Shown piece after piece: positions 32,746 through 44,469 of a stretch of DNA of 64,000 nucleotides. The position numbers were made by a program, and so were the translations under genes. Under the pieces are notes generated by a model that saw nothing but the letters and a program-made list of their open reading frames with translations, was not told the origin of the DNA and made no database searches. How positions within the stretch are numbered: position 1 is the stretch's first letter; each line of letters begins with the position of its first letter. The stretch is from Zygnema cylindricum (taxonomy: Eukaryota > Streptophyta > Zygnematophyceae > Zygnematales > Zygnemataceae): positions 124,001 through 188,000 of the forward strand of contig JBBHKE010002644.1 in NCBI GenBank assembly GCA_037447655.1. The letters run 5' to 3'.

Positions 32746-34139
32746 TGCCTCCCATTTTTATTTTTGATATCATTTTCGTTCTCCCCCTCTTTTTTTTTCT
32801 CTCCACCTTGCCTCCCTCCCTTTTAATCTGCCTCTCCCCCTCTCTCTCTCCTAATACGCCTCCCTCTATTGTGAATCCCTTTCTCTTCTTATTTTTTTAT
32901 CCCTTCCCCTCCTTCTCACGCTGAAAAACCCGATCGATCTCCTCTCAAAGTTCGTCCCTCCCCCACCCGGTCCCCCCCCCCCCTTAAATGTCGCCCCCTC
33001 ACCTTCGCTCTATCCCACTCCCTTTTCCTAGCCCTTTTCCTAGCCATCCTGAACATATGTCATTGAAGTTGTTTTGATTTTTCGTATATTTCGTTTTATT
33101 GTTTTATATTTGTTTGTTGCGATTTGCATTTCATTTATTTTGTTCGTGGTTGCTAATTTGTTTGTCGTTTTTTTTGTTATCTTATTTACAGTTGTGACAA
33201 ACATTTTATTACCGCTACATTTGCAACCGAATGAGCATAAAAGTGAGATATAAAAGAAGAAATTTTGAACAAGATGGAGAAAAAGAGGGAGGAGAGGAAA
33301 GAGGAATGTGAGGAAATGAAAGAGTAGAGGTGAGAGAGGAAAGAGGGGAAAGAAAAAAAGAGTGATTTTAAAATAGTGATAGTAAGAGTTGCATAGATTT
33401 ATAGTGTGTTTGGTCTTTTATTCGAAAAATGACAAAAGCAAATAGAATATGGAGAATTGTAGGAAGGAGTATTGTTTTATGTTTTTAGTAGGTTTTTACA
33501 TCGATAATTTTTCGAGATCGATTTTTGTTTATTCCGTTGTCAATTATTAGTGTATTTGTTTCTATAGCTACGGTTAAAATGCACATTTGCCAATTTTTGT
33601 ATGATATTTATGTGCCCCGTGAAAGGAATATAAAAGAAAGCGATTTGTCGATTATGGTATTATTTTATGTTATCCACTTTTTTGTTTATGTGTTTTATTT
33701 GTGTTTTTTGGGTATTGTATTCTACATATGCTTTTGATTTACGTTTAAAAATTATGCTTTTGATTGTTAAAAATTTATGCTCCGATGTTATTTTGATAAC
33801 GACATTAAAAAAAAAAAATGGAACATGACAATTTTTTTACTACCAAAATGAAAAAAACAAATACAATACAAAAAAATGACTGATGATTGTTGATTTTGAA
33901 TTCGGTGGTCTTAACGGAAGAGAAGAAGTGGATGTCTTGTTTACTACTTCGGAAGAAAAAAATATGTCCGGAACACAATTTATTTTTGTATTAATATATC
34001 CGGAATACAATTGTCTGTGTAAAGACTACGCGTGCTTCACATCACAGAGAAGTATATTTACGGTATAGTCCATGAAATATGGCTATGTATGGCCTCTATT
34101 TATAATAGAGCTAAAATTATATCATTCAGCAACGACACG
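32746..34139. other. pyrimidine tract and AT-rich DNA, no gene recognised
   Basis: 32746-33050 continues the pyrimidine-rich host DNA broken by C1. 33050-34139 is AT-rich with only short frames (such as 33525-33737, a hydrophobic 70-residue peptide) that I do not support. Its last ~30 bp (CATTCAGCAACGAC) is one arm of an inverted repeat completed at 40564 on the other side of C2. Confidence 0.5.
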
Positions 34140-34144
34140 TTTTC

Positions 34145-35210
34145 TGTAGAAATTAATGGTCCGTTTTTAAGTATTTTCTAGGTCTAAATAGAAATATAGA
34201 AAGATACCAGGGCAGTCTATCTCTAACTTCTCTCTCCCACTCTCAAACTTGTCGCAGTCACTAAGAAATTGGAGAGGAAGCTAGAGCCATGGCTACGTAG
34301 GCTCTCCAGAGGTTTACAGGAAATATATTAGTTTATTTACCGTTAGGGGTTTATTTACTAAAAAGATATATGCTGCATCCAGGATTTGATCCTGGTACCT
34401 GCCGGACAGTGAGCAACCGGTAGCCGGTAGCCTTGTCCGTTAAGTCTAGAACTAGTGATACATAGTAAATGGTTTGATATTTACTTAAACATTTCCAAGT
34501 AGGATAATTCATTTAACTGCAACAGTTTACGGGATACATAGATCCAGGAATGTAAAAGTACGAATCAAGGTACGGACACGAAATATGTACCGCGCATTTG
34601 TTTCAATAACGAAACGAATACCGCGCAGGTATTTATTACAGCTACGATTAAATGTGCATTTAATCAGACTGCCAGAATGAATGCCGAGATCGCGGAAGAG
34701 GATTTCGGCGGTTTTTGGTCATCGCCACATCGGATGACACGTGGCAGAATAACATTGGATCACAACATCTTCGAGGATTAAGGGAGCAAATCCGGATATA
34801 CCATGTGTCGACATTTAGGGCATGTCGTACAATGTCCGTACAGAAAGTACACCGGCAACTGTACTTTTGTGTACGGAAGTGTAATATGATTGGCTCTGTA
34901 CATCAGTAGATAAAGTCTGTGAGAGAGATAGGACTTAGAAAAATTAGTAGATAGGACCCTCTCTCCTAGAGAGCTTCTGTACAAAAGGTCAACTTTGACC
35001 CTCCATAACTTATTGCTCAGGGGAGCAAATTAAGAGATTCTTTTTGCTATCGACTCAAGTGAGTCGTGCCCTAACAGTGGTGAAGGTGGTTAGAGGTTTT
35101 TTCTCTCAATGTGGCAGTTTTTCTTGCTGAAACACAAAGGGGTCAGGGTTATCTTAGAGGCTTAATGGAAGCTGTCCATTCTGAGGACTTATGGAGGTCT
35201 CACAGTTTCA
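34145..35210 (+). repeat. 5' LTR of C2
   Basis: TGTAGAAATTAATGG to CAGTTTCA, 1066 bp. Six GTAC sites cluster at 34827-34910, including CGTACAA, just upstream of the likely transcription start. A palindromic CCAGGATTTGATCCTGG at 34379-34395 is the T-arm of an antisense tRNA-like sequence shared with the other C LTRs. Confidence 0.9.
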
Positions 35211-35214
35211 AGTT

Positions 35215-37086
35215 ATGGGCCCACCCTCTAGGGTACCAATCTTTAATGGAACTGGCTTCATATACTGGGAAAGTATGATGATAGGAGCTCTATGCGAAAA
35301 ATAGGTTTTAGGGGATAGTGAGTGGACGATTGGGGCGTCTTTCAAGTCTTGGAATCCCTCTAGGGTTTGGAGGAAGCGGATTCACAAAGAAAGCAGATCC
35401 ATCTTCAACAAAGGAGACAAATGAAAGAGAGGTGGTAGACAAAGGAGCGGAGAAGGAGAGGACCACACCAATAGCAACTAGTTCAGCATTGATGTCACCT
35501 ATTCCGAGGAACAAGGAGAATGATACTGAAACTAAGGAATTCAACAATATGGCGGCAAAGCATATCATCCTACGCCATCTTACTCAAGGACTTGCATGTC
35601 CTCATTTGCAGGTAGAAAGGGCATCCGATCTCTGGATGGCGCTCATAGAGATGTACCGAAGTGGTACGATTCAGCAACAACAATTGGCTGATTAGAAAGT
35701 TAAAAAATATGTATACAAAGGGGGAAAGATGTTGGATTTTTGCAATGAGCTTGCTACACTCTTCATGGAGCTATAGAGTGCGGGAAAAGATTTTAGTGAA
35801 AAAGAAAAGGCTAACTATTTACTGATGAAGTTACCCGATGAGTTCGAGAACATTGTCAACCGTGTGCAAGACTTGCCGGACTCCAGGTGGATATGGAACT
35901 GAGTGGTAGGGATGATTCTCGTTCGGGAGAATACGATTCAGATCCGAAGGGGAGGAAAGAGTGGCCAAGCCTAGGCAGCTGCGACCGATTGGAGGAGCAA
36001 GGATTCCCGAAAACCGCTCGAAAACCATGGGGGGAGGGAGCAAAAAAATCAGACCGACGAGTTCGGATCAAGGGCTCCGAAAGGTTTATGTCATTTTTGT
36101 AAGAAACCGAGGCACTATATGGCGGAGTGCACTAAGGTAACCGAGCTTCGGTTAAAGGAGGGGCAGACCGATGGAACCCCGAGAGGAAAGAAAAAGGCCC
36201 TTGTGACACAGGTGCATGAGGCAGAATCTGAGGACGAGGACGATGATCTCCTATTGGATGAGGAGTTGGAGGCGAAAAACGAGGTCGAAATTCCACGAAG
36301 GCAGAAATGTGCTTACGGTGGATTGAAAGGTGAAGCTAGCTGGATTATAGATTCAGGTGCCTCCATGTACATGTGTAAGGATAGGCACCTGTTCACTAAG
36401 ATAAGAAAGATTCCCACCGTAGAGATAGAGTACGGGGATGGAAGGATAGTCACCACTACTCTTGTAAGATTGGTAGATCTAAAAGTGTTAGTAGAAGGAA
36501 AGACATCCATATTAACATTCTTCGATGTATTGTTTATTCCGGAGCTGAACAAAAACCTTATTTCTACATCTATATTAGATGATAAGGGATTTTTCACTAG
36601 CACTAGGGAAGGAGTCTTTAGTGCTAGTTTTGAGGAAGATGTCTATTTCATTGTTGGAAAGGTAGCCATCGGATGTTTAGGCTGATTTTAAGTAATGAAA
36701 CGAAGAAACTTTATTATGCTGGTGTTCATGATATTATGATGTGGCATAAGAGGCTTGGGCATGTGAATCTTGATAAGTTAAGAGAGATGAAAAAGATGGG
36801 AGTGGTGGAAGGGATTCAGTTCAGTGAGAGTGATAATATAAGTGATTTTAGTGGATGTGCTCAAGGTAAAGCACATAGATTACCCTTTCTTAAAATAACC
36901 ATCTATAAGGGAGAAAAAATTCTAGATCTAGTACAAACAAATATTTGGGGACCGGCTAAAGTGCCCTCACGGGGGGGCAAGAGATTTATGATGACTATCA
37001 CTGATGATTGGACTCGCTATAACCGGGTGTATTTTTTGAAAAACAAGTCAAAAGCTCAGGATTGTTATAGACAATATAAAGCATGA
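35215..37086 (+). pseudogene. C2 Gag-protease and integrase N-terminus
   Basis: ATG 35215 (MGPPSRVPIFNGTGFIYW) lies four bases after the LTR; a TAG replaces Trp after ALCEK. Gag continues in the next frame (MAAKHIILRHLTQGLACPHL). It ends with a CCHC knuckle near 36087-36130 (CHFCKKPRHYMAEC). Protease GEASWIIDSGASMYMCKD is intact in its DSGAS motif. The integrase zinc region (MWHKRLGHVNLDKLREMKKM, FSGCAQGK) and QTNIWGPAKVPS (first acidic residue Asn instead of Asp) run to a TGA at 37084. Confidence 0.87.
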
Positions 37087-39480
37087 AGTGAAAAACTCCA
37101 TGTAACTCCAATTAAGAGAGTAAGGAGTGACAATGGTAGAGAGTATACTTCTTACCAGTTTGAGGATTTTCTGAGGGAAGATGGAGTCCAACACCAAAAG
37201 ACAGTTCCAAAAAACCCGGAACAGAATGGGGTAGCTGAAAGGTTAAATAGAACACTAAGTGATAGTGCTAGAAGTATGTTGTCAGATAAGAAGATAGGAA
37301 AAAGGTTTTGGGCAGAAGCAATGAACTGTGCTAATTACCTCAAAAATAGAGTTCTTACTTCAACTTTAAAAGATCAAACACCTTATGAGAGATGGACAGG
37401 CCGGAAACCAGACATATCTCACTAAAAGGTTTTCGGCACTCAAGTATTCAGTGTAGATACAGATCGGTCTAATTGGAAGCTAGATCTAAAAGGAAAACTA
37501 AGATACTTGTTAGGATATGATGAGGATGTTAAAGGATATAGAGTTTATAATCTAAAAAGGGAAGATATAATCTTAGTAAAGCATCTAGTAGTTATGGATA
37601 AAAGAAAGTCTGTGGATCCCTTCAAGTATACAAAGTCAGTAAAAATCAGATTTGAGTGAGAAAATTCCGATGACTTTGAGCATCCTAACTATCCAGGTTT
37701 TAGAGAAGATGACATTCATGCAGGTACAAATGAGACCGAAAATGACTCAGCTGCGAAAACTCCAGTGACAACTCTACCCGAAGCGGAAGACGTGGTGGAA
37801 ATTGATTCGAAATCAAGGGACACGGGAGAAGCTGAGATTGTTCAAAAGAATCCACGAGAACCATCTATTCCGGCCTCAGATTTTGAGGGGGGAAGGAGAA
37901 GAAGCAAAAGATTGCAAGAAAAACAAGTTAATAACAAGGTAACAAAACTATCTCATCAAGATGAACCTCAGACTTATGGAGAGGTGATGTCTTGTCCAGA
38001 AAGGAACCGGTGGAAGAAAGCCATTAATGAGGAGATGGCCTCAATTATGGCAGCCAATACTTGGGAGCTGGTGGATTGTCCACCTAACCAAAAACCAATC
38101 AGTTGTAAGTGGGTTTTCAAATTAAAACTGAACCTAGATAACACAATTGAGCCCTACAAGGCTCGATTAGTGGCAAAGGGATTTACACAAAAGGAGGGAA
38201 TTGACTACAAGGAAACCTTTGCCCTAGTTGTCAGATTTCCCTCCGTCCGCATACTTCTCAGTCTGGCAGCAGCGAAAGACATGGAGGTGCAACAGATGGA
38301 TATCAAGACAGCCTTCTTGCATGGAGAATTAGAAGAGGAGATCTTCATGCGACAACCTGAAGGATTTGTGGAGGAAGGAGAGGAGAGTAAAGTATGCCGG
38401 CTAGTTAATTCTTTTTATGGTTTGAAACAAGCGCCTCGACAGTGGAATAAGAAGCTTGATGAGTTTCTTACCGGTGTGGGATATATCCGGATCAGCTCAG
38501 ATCACTCAATCTATGTGTTTGAAGATGAGGAAAGTTTTATATTTATTGCAATTTATGTTGATGATTTGCTTAATTTAAGTAAATCAATGGAAAAAAATTA
38601 ATAAACTAAAAACCGATCTTTAGGGGAGATTTGAAATGAAAGATATGACTCAAAAGGAAGCAATAGGGAATATGCTTGAAAAATTTCAGACGGATAAAGC
38701 TAATAGTTGTACAACTCCAATGGAGTTGAAGAAGGGAAGTGAGGGGAGTGAGGAAGAAGGAGTCATAGTCTTCTACGACGAATTATCTCCTGAAGAACAG
38801 AAGTTCATGCAGACTATTCCTTACAGGCAAGTACTGCGAAGTCTAATCTATTTTATGAATTGTACACGGCCGGATTTAGCTGCAACTGTAGGAGCGCTAA
38901 GTAGAAATTTAAATGCTCCCACTAAGAGGGATTCGGAGGCAGCTAAGAGAGTCCTTAGATATTTGATATGAATTAGGGATCTATGGTTGCATTTGGGTGG
39001 GGAGAATACTAACATCACTACTTGGAGTGATGTTAGTTATGGTGATGCTCGATGAGGAGATGTACTTCTGGATATGTATTGTATGTGGGTGATGAAGCTT
39101 GCTGTTGGAGTAGCAAACATCAAAAAGTTATTGCTCTGTCCACCATGGAGGTTGAGTATATGGCCTCTTGTTTTACTGTAAAAGATTGATGTGGGTCAAG
39201 TCTTTGCTTGGTGAGCTTGGTCACCTTGAGAGTGGTGTGCATAATTTTTTTTGTGATAACTAGGCAGCAATCGCTATTTTTTGCCAATCCTAAACATCAT
39301 TTTAAAGCCAAACACATGGACATTAGACTCAACTTTGTTACAGAGAAAGTAGAAATCAAAATAATCAGTTTAGAGTACCGACCAGATAGTGAGATGGTAG
39401 CAAATATGATGACCAAACCTGTGCCTTCCCCTAAGCTACTTTTATGCAGGGAGAAGTGTGGTATGAAATTAAATATTTGC
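37087..39480 (+). pseudogene. C2 integrase C-terminus, RT and RNase H
   Basis: After the stop, the integrase core continues (VRSDNGREYTS, EQNGVAERLNRTLSDSA) with scattered stops. The frame 37765-38601 carries the RT domain (RNRWKKAINEEMASI, CKWVFKLKLNLDNTIEPYK, QQMDIKTAFLHGEL, IAIYVDDLL). RNase H is split over 38636-39483 (SLIYFMNCTRPDLAATVGAL, HHFKAKHMDIRLNFVTEKVE) with an indel in the motif near 39270. The polypurine tract and 3' LTR follow. Confidence 0.87.
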
Positions 39481-39493
39481 TAGAGGATATCCT

Positions 39494-40558
39494 TATAGAA
39501 ATTAATGGTCCGTTTTTAAGTATTTTCTAGGTCTAAATAGAAATATAGAAAGATACCAAGGCAGTCTATCTCTAACTTCTCTCTCCCACTCTCAAACATG
39601 TCGCAGTCACTAAGAAATAGGAGAGGAAGCTAGAGCCATGGCTACCTAGGCTCTCCAGAGGTTTACGAGAAATATATTAGTTTATTTACCGTTAGGGGTT
39701 TATTTACTAAAATGATATATGCTGCATCCAGGATTTGATCGTGGTACCTGCCGGACAGTGAGCAACCGGTAGCCGGTAGCCTTGTTCGTTAAGTCTAGAA
39801 CTAGTGATACATAGTAAATGGTTTGATATTTACTTAAATATTTCCAAGTAGGATAATTCATTTAACTGCAACTGTTTACGGGATACATAGATCCAAGAAT
39901 GTAAAAGTACGAATCAAGGTACGGACACTTAACATGTACCGCGTATTTGTTTCAATAACGAAACGAATACCGCGCAGGTATTAATTACAGCTACGATTAA
40001 ATGTGCATTTAATCGGACGGCCGGAATGAATGCCGAGATCGCGGAAGAGGATTTCGGCGGTTTTTGGTCATCGCCACATCGGATGACATGTGGCAGAATA
40101 ACATTGGATCACGGCATCTCCGAGGATTAAGGGAGCAAATCCGGATATACCACGTGTCGACATTTAGGGCATGTCGTACAATGTCCGTACAGAAAGTACA
40201 CCGGCAGCTGTACTTTTGTGTACGGAAGTGTAATATGATTGGCTTTGTACATCAATAGATAGAGTCTCTGAGAAAGATAGGACTTAGAAAAATTAGTAGA
40301 TAGGACCCTCTCTCCCTGAGAGCTTCTATACAAAAGGTCAACTTTGACCCTCCATTACTTACTGCTCAAGGGAGCAAATTCAAAGATTCTTTTTGCTATC
40401 GACTCAAGTGAGTCTTGCCTTCATAGGGGTGAAGGTGGTGAGAGTTTTTTTCTTCTAGGGTGGCAGTTGTTCTTGCTGAAACACAAAGGGGTCAGGGTTA
40501 TCCTAGAGGCTTCTTGGAAGTTGTACATTCTGAGGACTTATAGAGGTCTAGAGTTTCA
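39494..40558 (+). repeat. 3' LTR of C2
   Basis: 1065 bp, starting TATAGAAATTAATGG (first G mutated to A) and ending GAGTTTCA. It is close to the 5' LTR with scattered substitutions, and is followed by the TTTTC target duplication. Confidence 0.9.
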
Positions 40559-40563
40559 TTTTC

Positions 40564-41029
40564 GTCGCTGAATGGTAAAAAAATTGTTTACTTTCACATT
40601 TACTATTCAGTGACGAAACCTTATTGTCACTGAATTGTGGTGCCGAAATTGTTAATTTCAACGATGAGATTATCTTGTCGCTGGAGCAGTCTAAATGTCG
40701 GATCTGACCTAGCGACATACTTCATTTTTCATCCAACGTGGAATACAACATTAAACACATGATTCTCCAAACACACTGAAAACATCATTAACATCCAATG
40801 TCATTCATGTTTTTTTCCAATCCATTCATTTTCAATATCAAACTTCAAAATGAAAAAAACAAAGAAGGATACAATTATATTGAACTTATCACGGATACAA
40901 TTTATGCCACATACTTTGATGAACGCTAAGTACAATTACCACACTACCACCGAAAACTACTTAAAAAAAATTTAACACAAAAACATTAGTTCTATAATTT
41001 TATGCTAAACCCCATTCCCACTTCACTAA
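40564..41029. repeat. GTCGCTGAAT-type subterminal repeats, left cluster
   Basis: CGTCGCTGAATGG, TTCAGTGACGAAAC, GTCACTGAATTG, TTGTCGCTGG and TAGCGACAT occur in both orientations within 200 bp, then AT-rich DNA up to the transposase stop. They resemble the right cluster at 42930-43215. Confidence 0.7.
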
Positions 41030-42830
41030 TTAAACAACTTCTCTATAAAAGGACTCAAAATCTTTGTTCTCCCATTCCGCGTCATCATGGACTTCGTCCT
41101 CCCGAGTGTAGGCATCTTGAATGCCTCGCACAAAAGCTTGTGCCGATGTAGAAGGAATTAGCACCTCATCGCCTTCGAAATGGCATCGCCATTTTATGAT
41201 GATGACTTGTAAATCCGGTGTGAGCATGCTCTCCTCCCATTTCCCGTCCTTCAATGACAAGCCGCACTGAATCATAACTTTACGTGCGTAACCCATCCCT
41301 TGATTGTCCTTCATTGCATTGACTTCGCGAATTGAATCGCGAGCCAACTTAAAAAAGAAAGCCTTCCTGGGCCCGAGTAGCTTCTCGGACCAACCTTTGC
41401 CACTCGGATGGGACCACACATGTTTCTCGATCCCGTTCATTTTCCAATCCTCCCATTTTCGCGACCAAACCTCATTAATTTTTGAAATGACGAAGGAGTC
41501 GGTGGGTTGCACGAGGAGAGTCGCGCAAGGAGGGAAGAAGTGGAGCATAGTCCTCTTGGCGAGTAATGCTCGGCTCAACTCCTCGGAATTGTTGTGCCCG
41601 TCACAATTGTCGAGGAATATTATTTTTTCACGTCCTTCGCGGTCTCTTTGGTAAGACCTCGGCTCTTCTATCCATTGCAGGAAAATGGTTTTATCATTCC
41701 ATCCTTTGGGGCCGGTTCGGTAGCAAACTCCTACAATAGGAAAAAATAAAGAATAGGGGGAGAGGGGGTGAGTTACGTGAGGGGGAGAGAAAGAGGGAGA
41801 GGGATAGGAGGTTGATAGGGGGCGGAGAGGGAGAGAGGGAGGGGGGGAAACTCATATTTTCATAGAGAGGAATACGTTAAAAATATAGGAAAATAACGAT
41901 GATGCCAAATATTTCAAAGATTTAAATGTAATAAAACTTACCCGGGTACATCGTCGGCAAGGCCCTTTATCGGGTAATTTCGACCTGCGGTTTGTGAATA
42001 TTATCATTGGAGACTCGATTCGTGCATTCACTCCTCCCGTGAGTCATACCATCAATGTCATGGACTCTCCACCACCCGCAACGTCGGCGTATCTTACAAT
42101 CTCGTTGCCGCGAAAAGCCCAAAGTTTTCTTGCTGTCCATATTTACAATTAAGTTGGTTTCGTCCATGTTCTCCACCAAATCCTCGTTGAAACGACATGT
42201 TATCCACCAAAAAAATATAAAAATACAAAAGAAAACAAAACACAAGTATAATGAAAAAAGTGACATTGTTGGTTTACATTGTAGTCATTTTGAAAAAGTT
42301 AGGGGGTTAATAAGACAACAAATGTCCTTTACACACTCGTTTCCCTCAACAAGCACGGAAAAGATACTAAATTATAAATTTTATATGATAAAAAGCAACA
42401 AAGGGAAGGAAAATGCGAGGCTTACCCGATAGAAATCCTCTTTTTAATACGCCCATGTGATATGCCACGGTCCTCTCGATGTATTCCTCCTTCTCCAAAC
42501 TTAATTCTAGTTTGCCCTTTTAAGCTCGGGCGACAATGCTATGCTTTTAGAAAAAGCGTTGAATCCAACGCCAAGTGATTCCAATGTCGATCAATTCACC
42601 ACTGGCGTCGATAAATTCCTACGCACCATTCTTCTTCATTTCGGCAATGATGAAATTAGCCATTTTACCCACAATTATAGTTGACATTTTCATGCCCTCA
42701 TTTTGGAATCGGAAGAATTCGTCCACTAAGTCGTTGTGGACCTTCGTCACCCATGGTAGCTCCTTCCTACCCCTTCTCGGTAACGCCTTCGTTACCACCA
42801 CGCTCCTCCTTCAAAACCCCAAGTAGATAA
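41030..42830 (-). pseudogene. pogo/Tigger-like DDE transposase with HTH domain
   Basis: Three parts are visible on the minus strand. The N-terminal CENP-B-type helix-turn-helix region (GRKELPWVTKVHNDLVDEFF, 42801-42619, continuing with WRWIQRFF) is interrupted by stops. Exon 42266-41942 has the first catalytic Asp in ENMDETNLIVNMDSKKTLGF and ends at a strong donor CCCGG|GTAAGT. Exon 41730-41030 (acceptor TTGTAG|GAGT) has RTGPKGWNDKTIFLQWIEEP, IIFLDNCDGHNN (second Asp) and FFPPCATLLVQPTDSFVISK (third Asp). An in-frame TAA at 41967 and a shift near YPIKGLADDVPG break it. Such transposases cut and paste Tc1/mariner-type elements. Element ends were not determined. Confidence 0.75.
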
Positions 42831-42929
42831 AGTGAGAGTAGTTTCCCTTATCCCTTTAAGTACCGCCACCCTTTCGACCCACCACCACCTTGCCTTCTGG
42901 TACTCTGCAATTCGAGTAAAGAAAGAGCC

Positions 42930-43230
42930 AAAATTAGTCACTGAAAATCTGCATAACATTTAAGAATCGCTTCAGTGACGAGGATTTGTCGTCGCCAAAT
43001 TCAACGACGTGGCGACGACAAATCCTCGTCGCTGAATCAGCCTCGACAGCTGGTCGTCGCTGAATTTGGCGATGACTATCTGTCGTCGCTTATTTTAGCG
43101 ACGACCATCATTCGTCGCTTTATTGACGTTTAGTTGTAAATTGTAATTTCGGGAGAGTTATGGTTTAGGGACGACATAAATTTGTCCTTCTTTACGGACG
43201 AGGCGCTGTAGTCGCTATATTTAACAAACA
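42930..43230. repeat. GTCGCTGAAT-type subterminal repeats, right cluster
   Basis: At least eight copies of (A)GCGACGA or TCGTCGCTGAAT occur in both orientations (GCTTCAGTGACGAGG, GACGTGGCGACGACAAATC, CTGGTCGTCGCTGAATTTGG, TTAGCGACGACCAT, TAGTCGCTATA). Together with the left cluster they bracket the pogo-like transposase, as transposase-binding subterminal repeats do in many DNA transposons. Confidence 0.75.
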
Positions 43231-43329
43231 CGACAGATAATAAAAAAACAATGTAAGTTTGTAGGTTAGTGACAACAAATTAAAAAGAGAAGGATAAATG
43301 AACAAATTCAGAAATCACAAACATATCGA

Positions 43330-44254
43330 TTACTGCAATTTTTTTTGAGACAACTCCCGTGTGAGCCTCGTCACTTGTTCTTGTTGGGCGACCAATTCGT
43401 TAGTTGGTGCCTCAATTATTCGTGGCTTATCCTCTTCTGTCGGTGGTGGAGGGGGGCTAATCAGACGCCGAACCCTAGGGATTTCGCATTGACGCGGTCG
43501 CCTCACTCGAAGATTTTGGAACTTATGTAGAGCCGAGATACGAGCTGCTCGGAGAGCCATTACCTTGGGAGTTTTTCGACAATACTTGAGGACGATGTAT
43601 AGTCGTGGGTCCCACGGATGGTGAAGCCGCAATTACACGGGAACATTCACCCAAAAACTGCAGTTGTCGTGAACAATCCACGTATGCCGTGGATCCGCCG
43701 GATCGAATTGCAGTATGTGCGCAAACATCGAGCCTCGGTCGTCACCGTCGATGAAAAGCCACGTCGGATGAGCGGGGACATCCGGGGGGATGTCAAGAAT
43801 TTCCGGGTGGGGATTTTCCCTCGGGTTTAGGGAACGCGGTTCACCATACCTCCAATGTTCCGGCCATTCGGCAACCGGAATGAAATGCTTGACCCGAGGC
43901 ACAAAACTGCCCATTTCCTCCTCTCCCGTGGGAGGAGGGAAAAACCAATCCGGATCCTCAACTCGGTATGGAGCTTGAGAACCCGGATTACCCAATACAA
44001 TGCCTCTCTCCTTGTTCGATGTGGGAGGCGCCTTGAGCACGTTGGCATCATCCCCGTATTCATCCTCCCGTAGTCGTCCCTAGCTATCCAAACTTTCCTC
44101 GTCCTCGGTGGTGGCCTCATCCACATCCTTCCATACCCGAATATCCGTGGGATGTTCTACTTCGGGGGTACGCTTCTCATCCGGCGGTTCCTCCCCTTCC
44201 ACAATGCTCTCGTCGCTATAAGAAGTTGAGGGGACGTAATCCTCGTCGCTCCAT
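43330..44254 (-). pseudogene. unrecognised protein with in-frame stops
   Basis: One minus-strand frame runs from about 44254 to 43330 with stops at 44082 (TAG) and 43633 (TAA). The translation is continuous across both: an acidic serine-rich start (STSYSDESIVEGEEPPDEK), then DPDWFFPPPTGEEEMGSFVP, HFIPVAEWPEHWRYGEP, PTWLFIDGDDRG, RHTWIVHDNCSFWVNVPV, then HHPWDPRLYIVLKYC, a PPPPPTEEDK linker and a short coiled coil (ELVAQQEQVTRLTRELSQ). I do not recognise the family. Its position beside the pogo-like region suggests a transposon accessory protein or an adjacent broken gene. Confidence 0.45.
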
Positions 44255-44289
44255 CGACTAACTTTTTGTTTTCCTAGTTTAATTTCCCT

Positions 44290-44469
44290 CCTCCTCTCTA
44301 ACTTTATCCTTGCCTCGCTCCCTCCCCCCCTCCTCTCTCTTTCATGAAAAGCCCTTTTTTTCCTTATTATCCTCCTCCTCCTCCTTTGTAATCCTCCCCT
44401 CGCCTCACTTCCCTCCCCCCCCTCAACCGTCGCCTATTTTCTCCTTCATTCCTTAACTAATGACGCCCT
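44290..44469. repeat. polypyrimidine tandem repeat, left part
   Basis: CT-rich DNA ending GCCTATTTTCTCCTTCATTC and ATGACGCCCT, immediately left of C3. The same landmarks recur in the array right of C3, so C3 split one array. Confidence 0.8.

Larger units (their letters stand above)
34145..40558 (+). mobile_element. Copia element C2, near full length
   Basis: LTRs 34145-35210 and 39494-40558, with a perfect target duplication TTTTC (34140-34144 and 40559-40563). Internal order is Gag, protease, integrase, RT, RNase H in the plus direction. It is closely related to C3. The insertion lies at the centre of an inverted repeat (TTCAGCAACGAC ... GTCGCTGAAT) that belongs to the pogo-like transposon region to its right. 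Confidence 0.95.

Noticed and set aside
33525-33737. 70-residue hydrophobic peptide as a small membrane protein
   Set aside because: AT-rich DNA with no start context, homologue or neighbour to support it.
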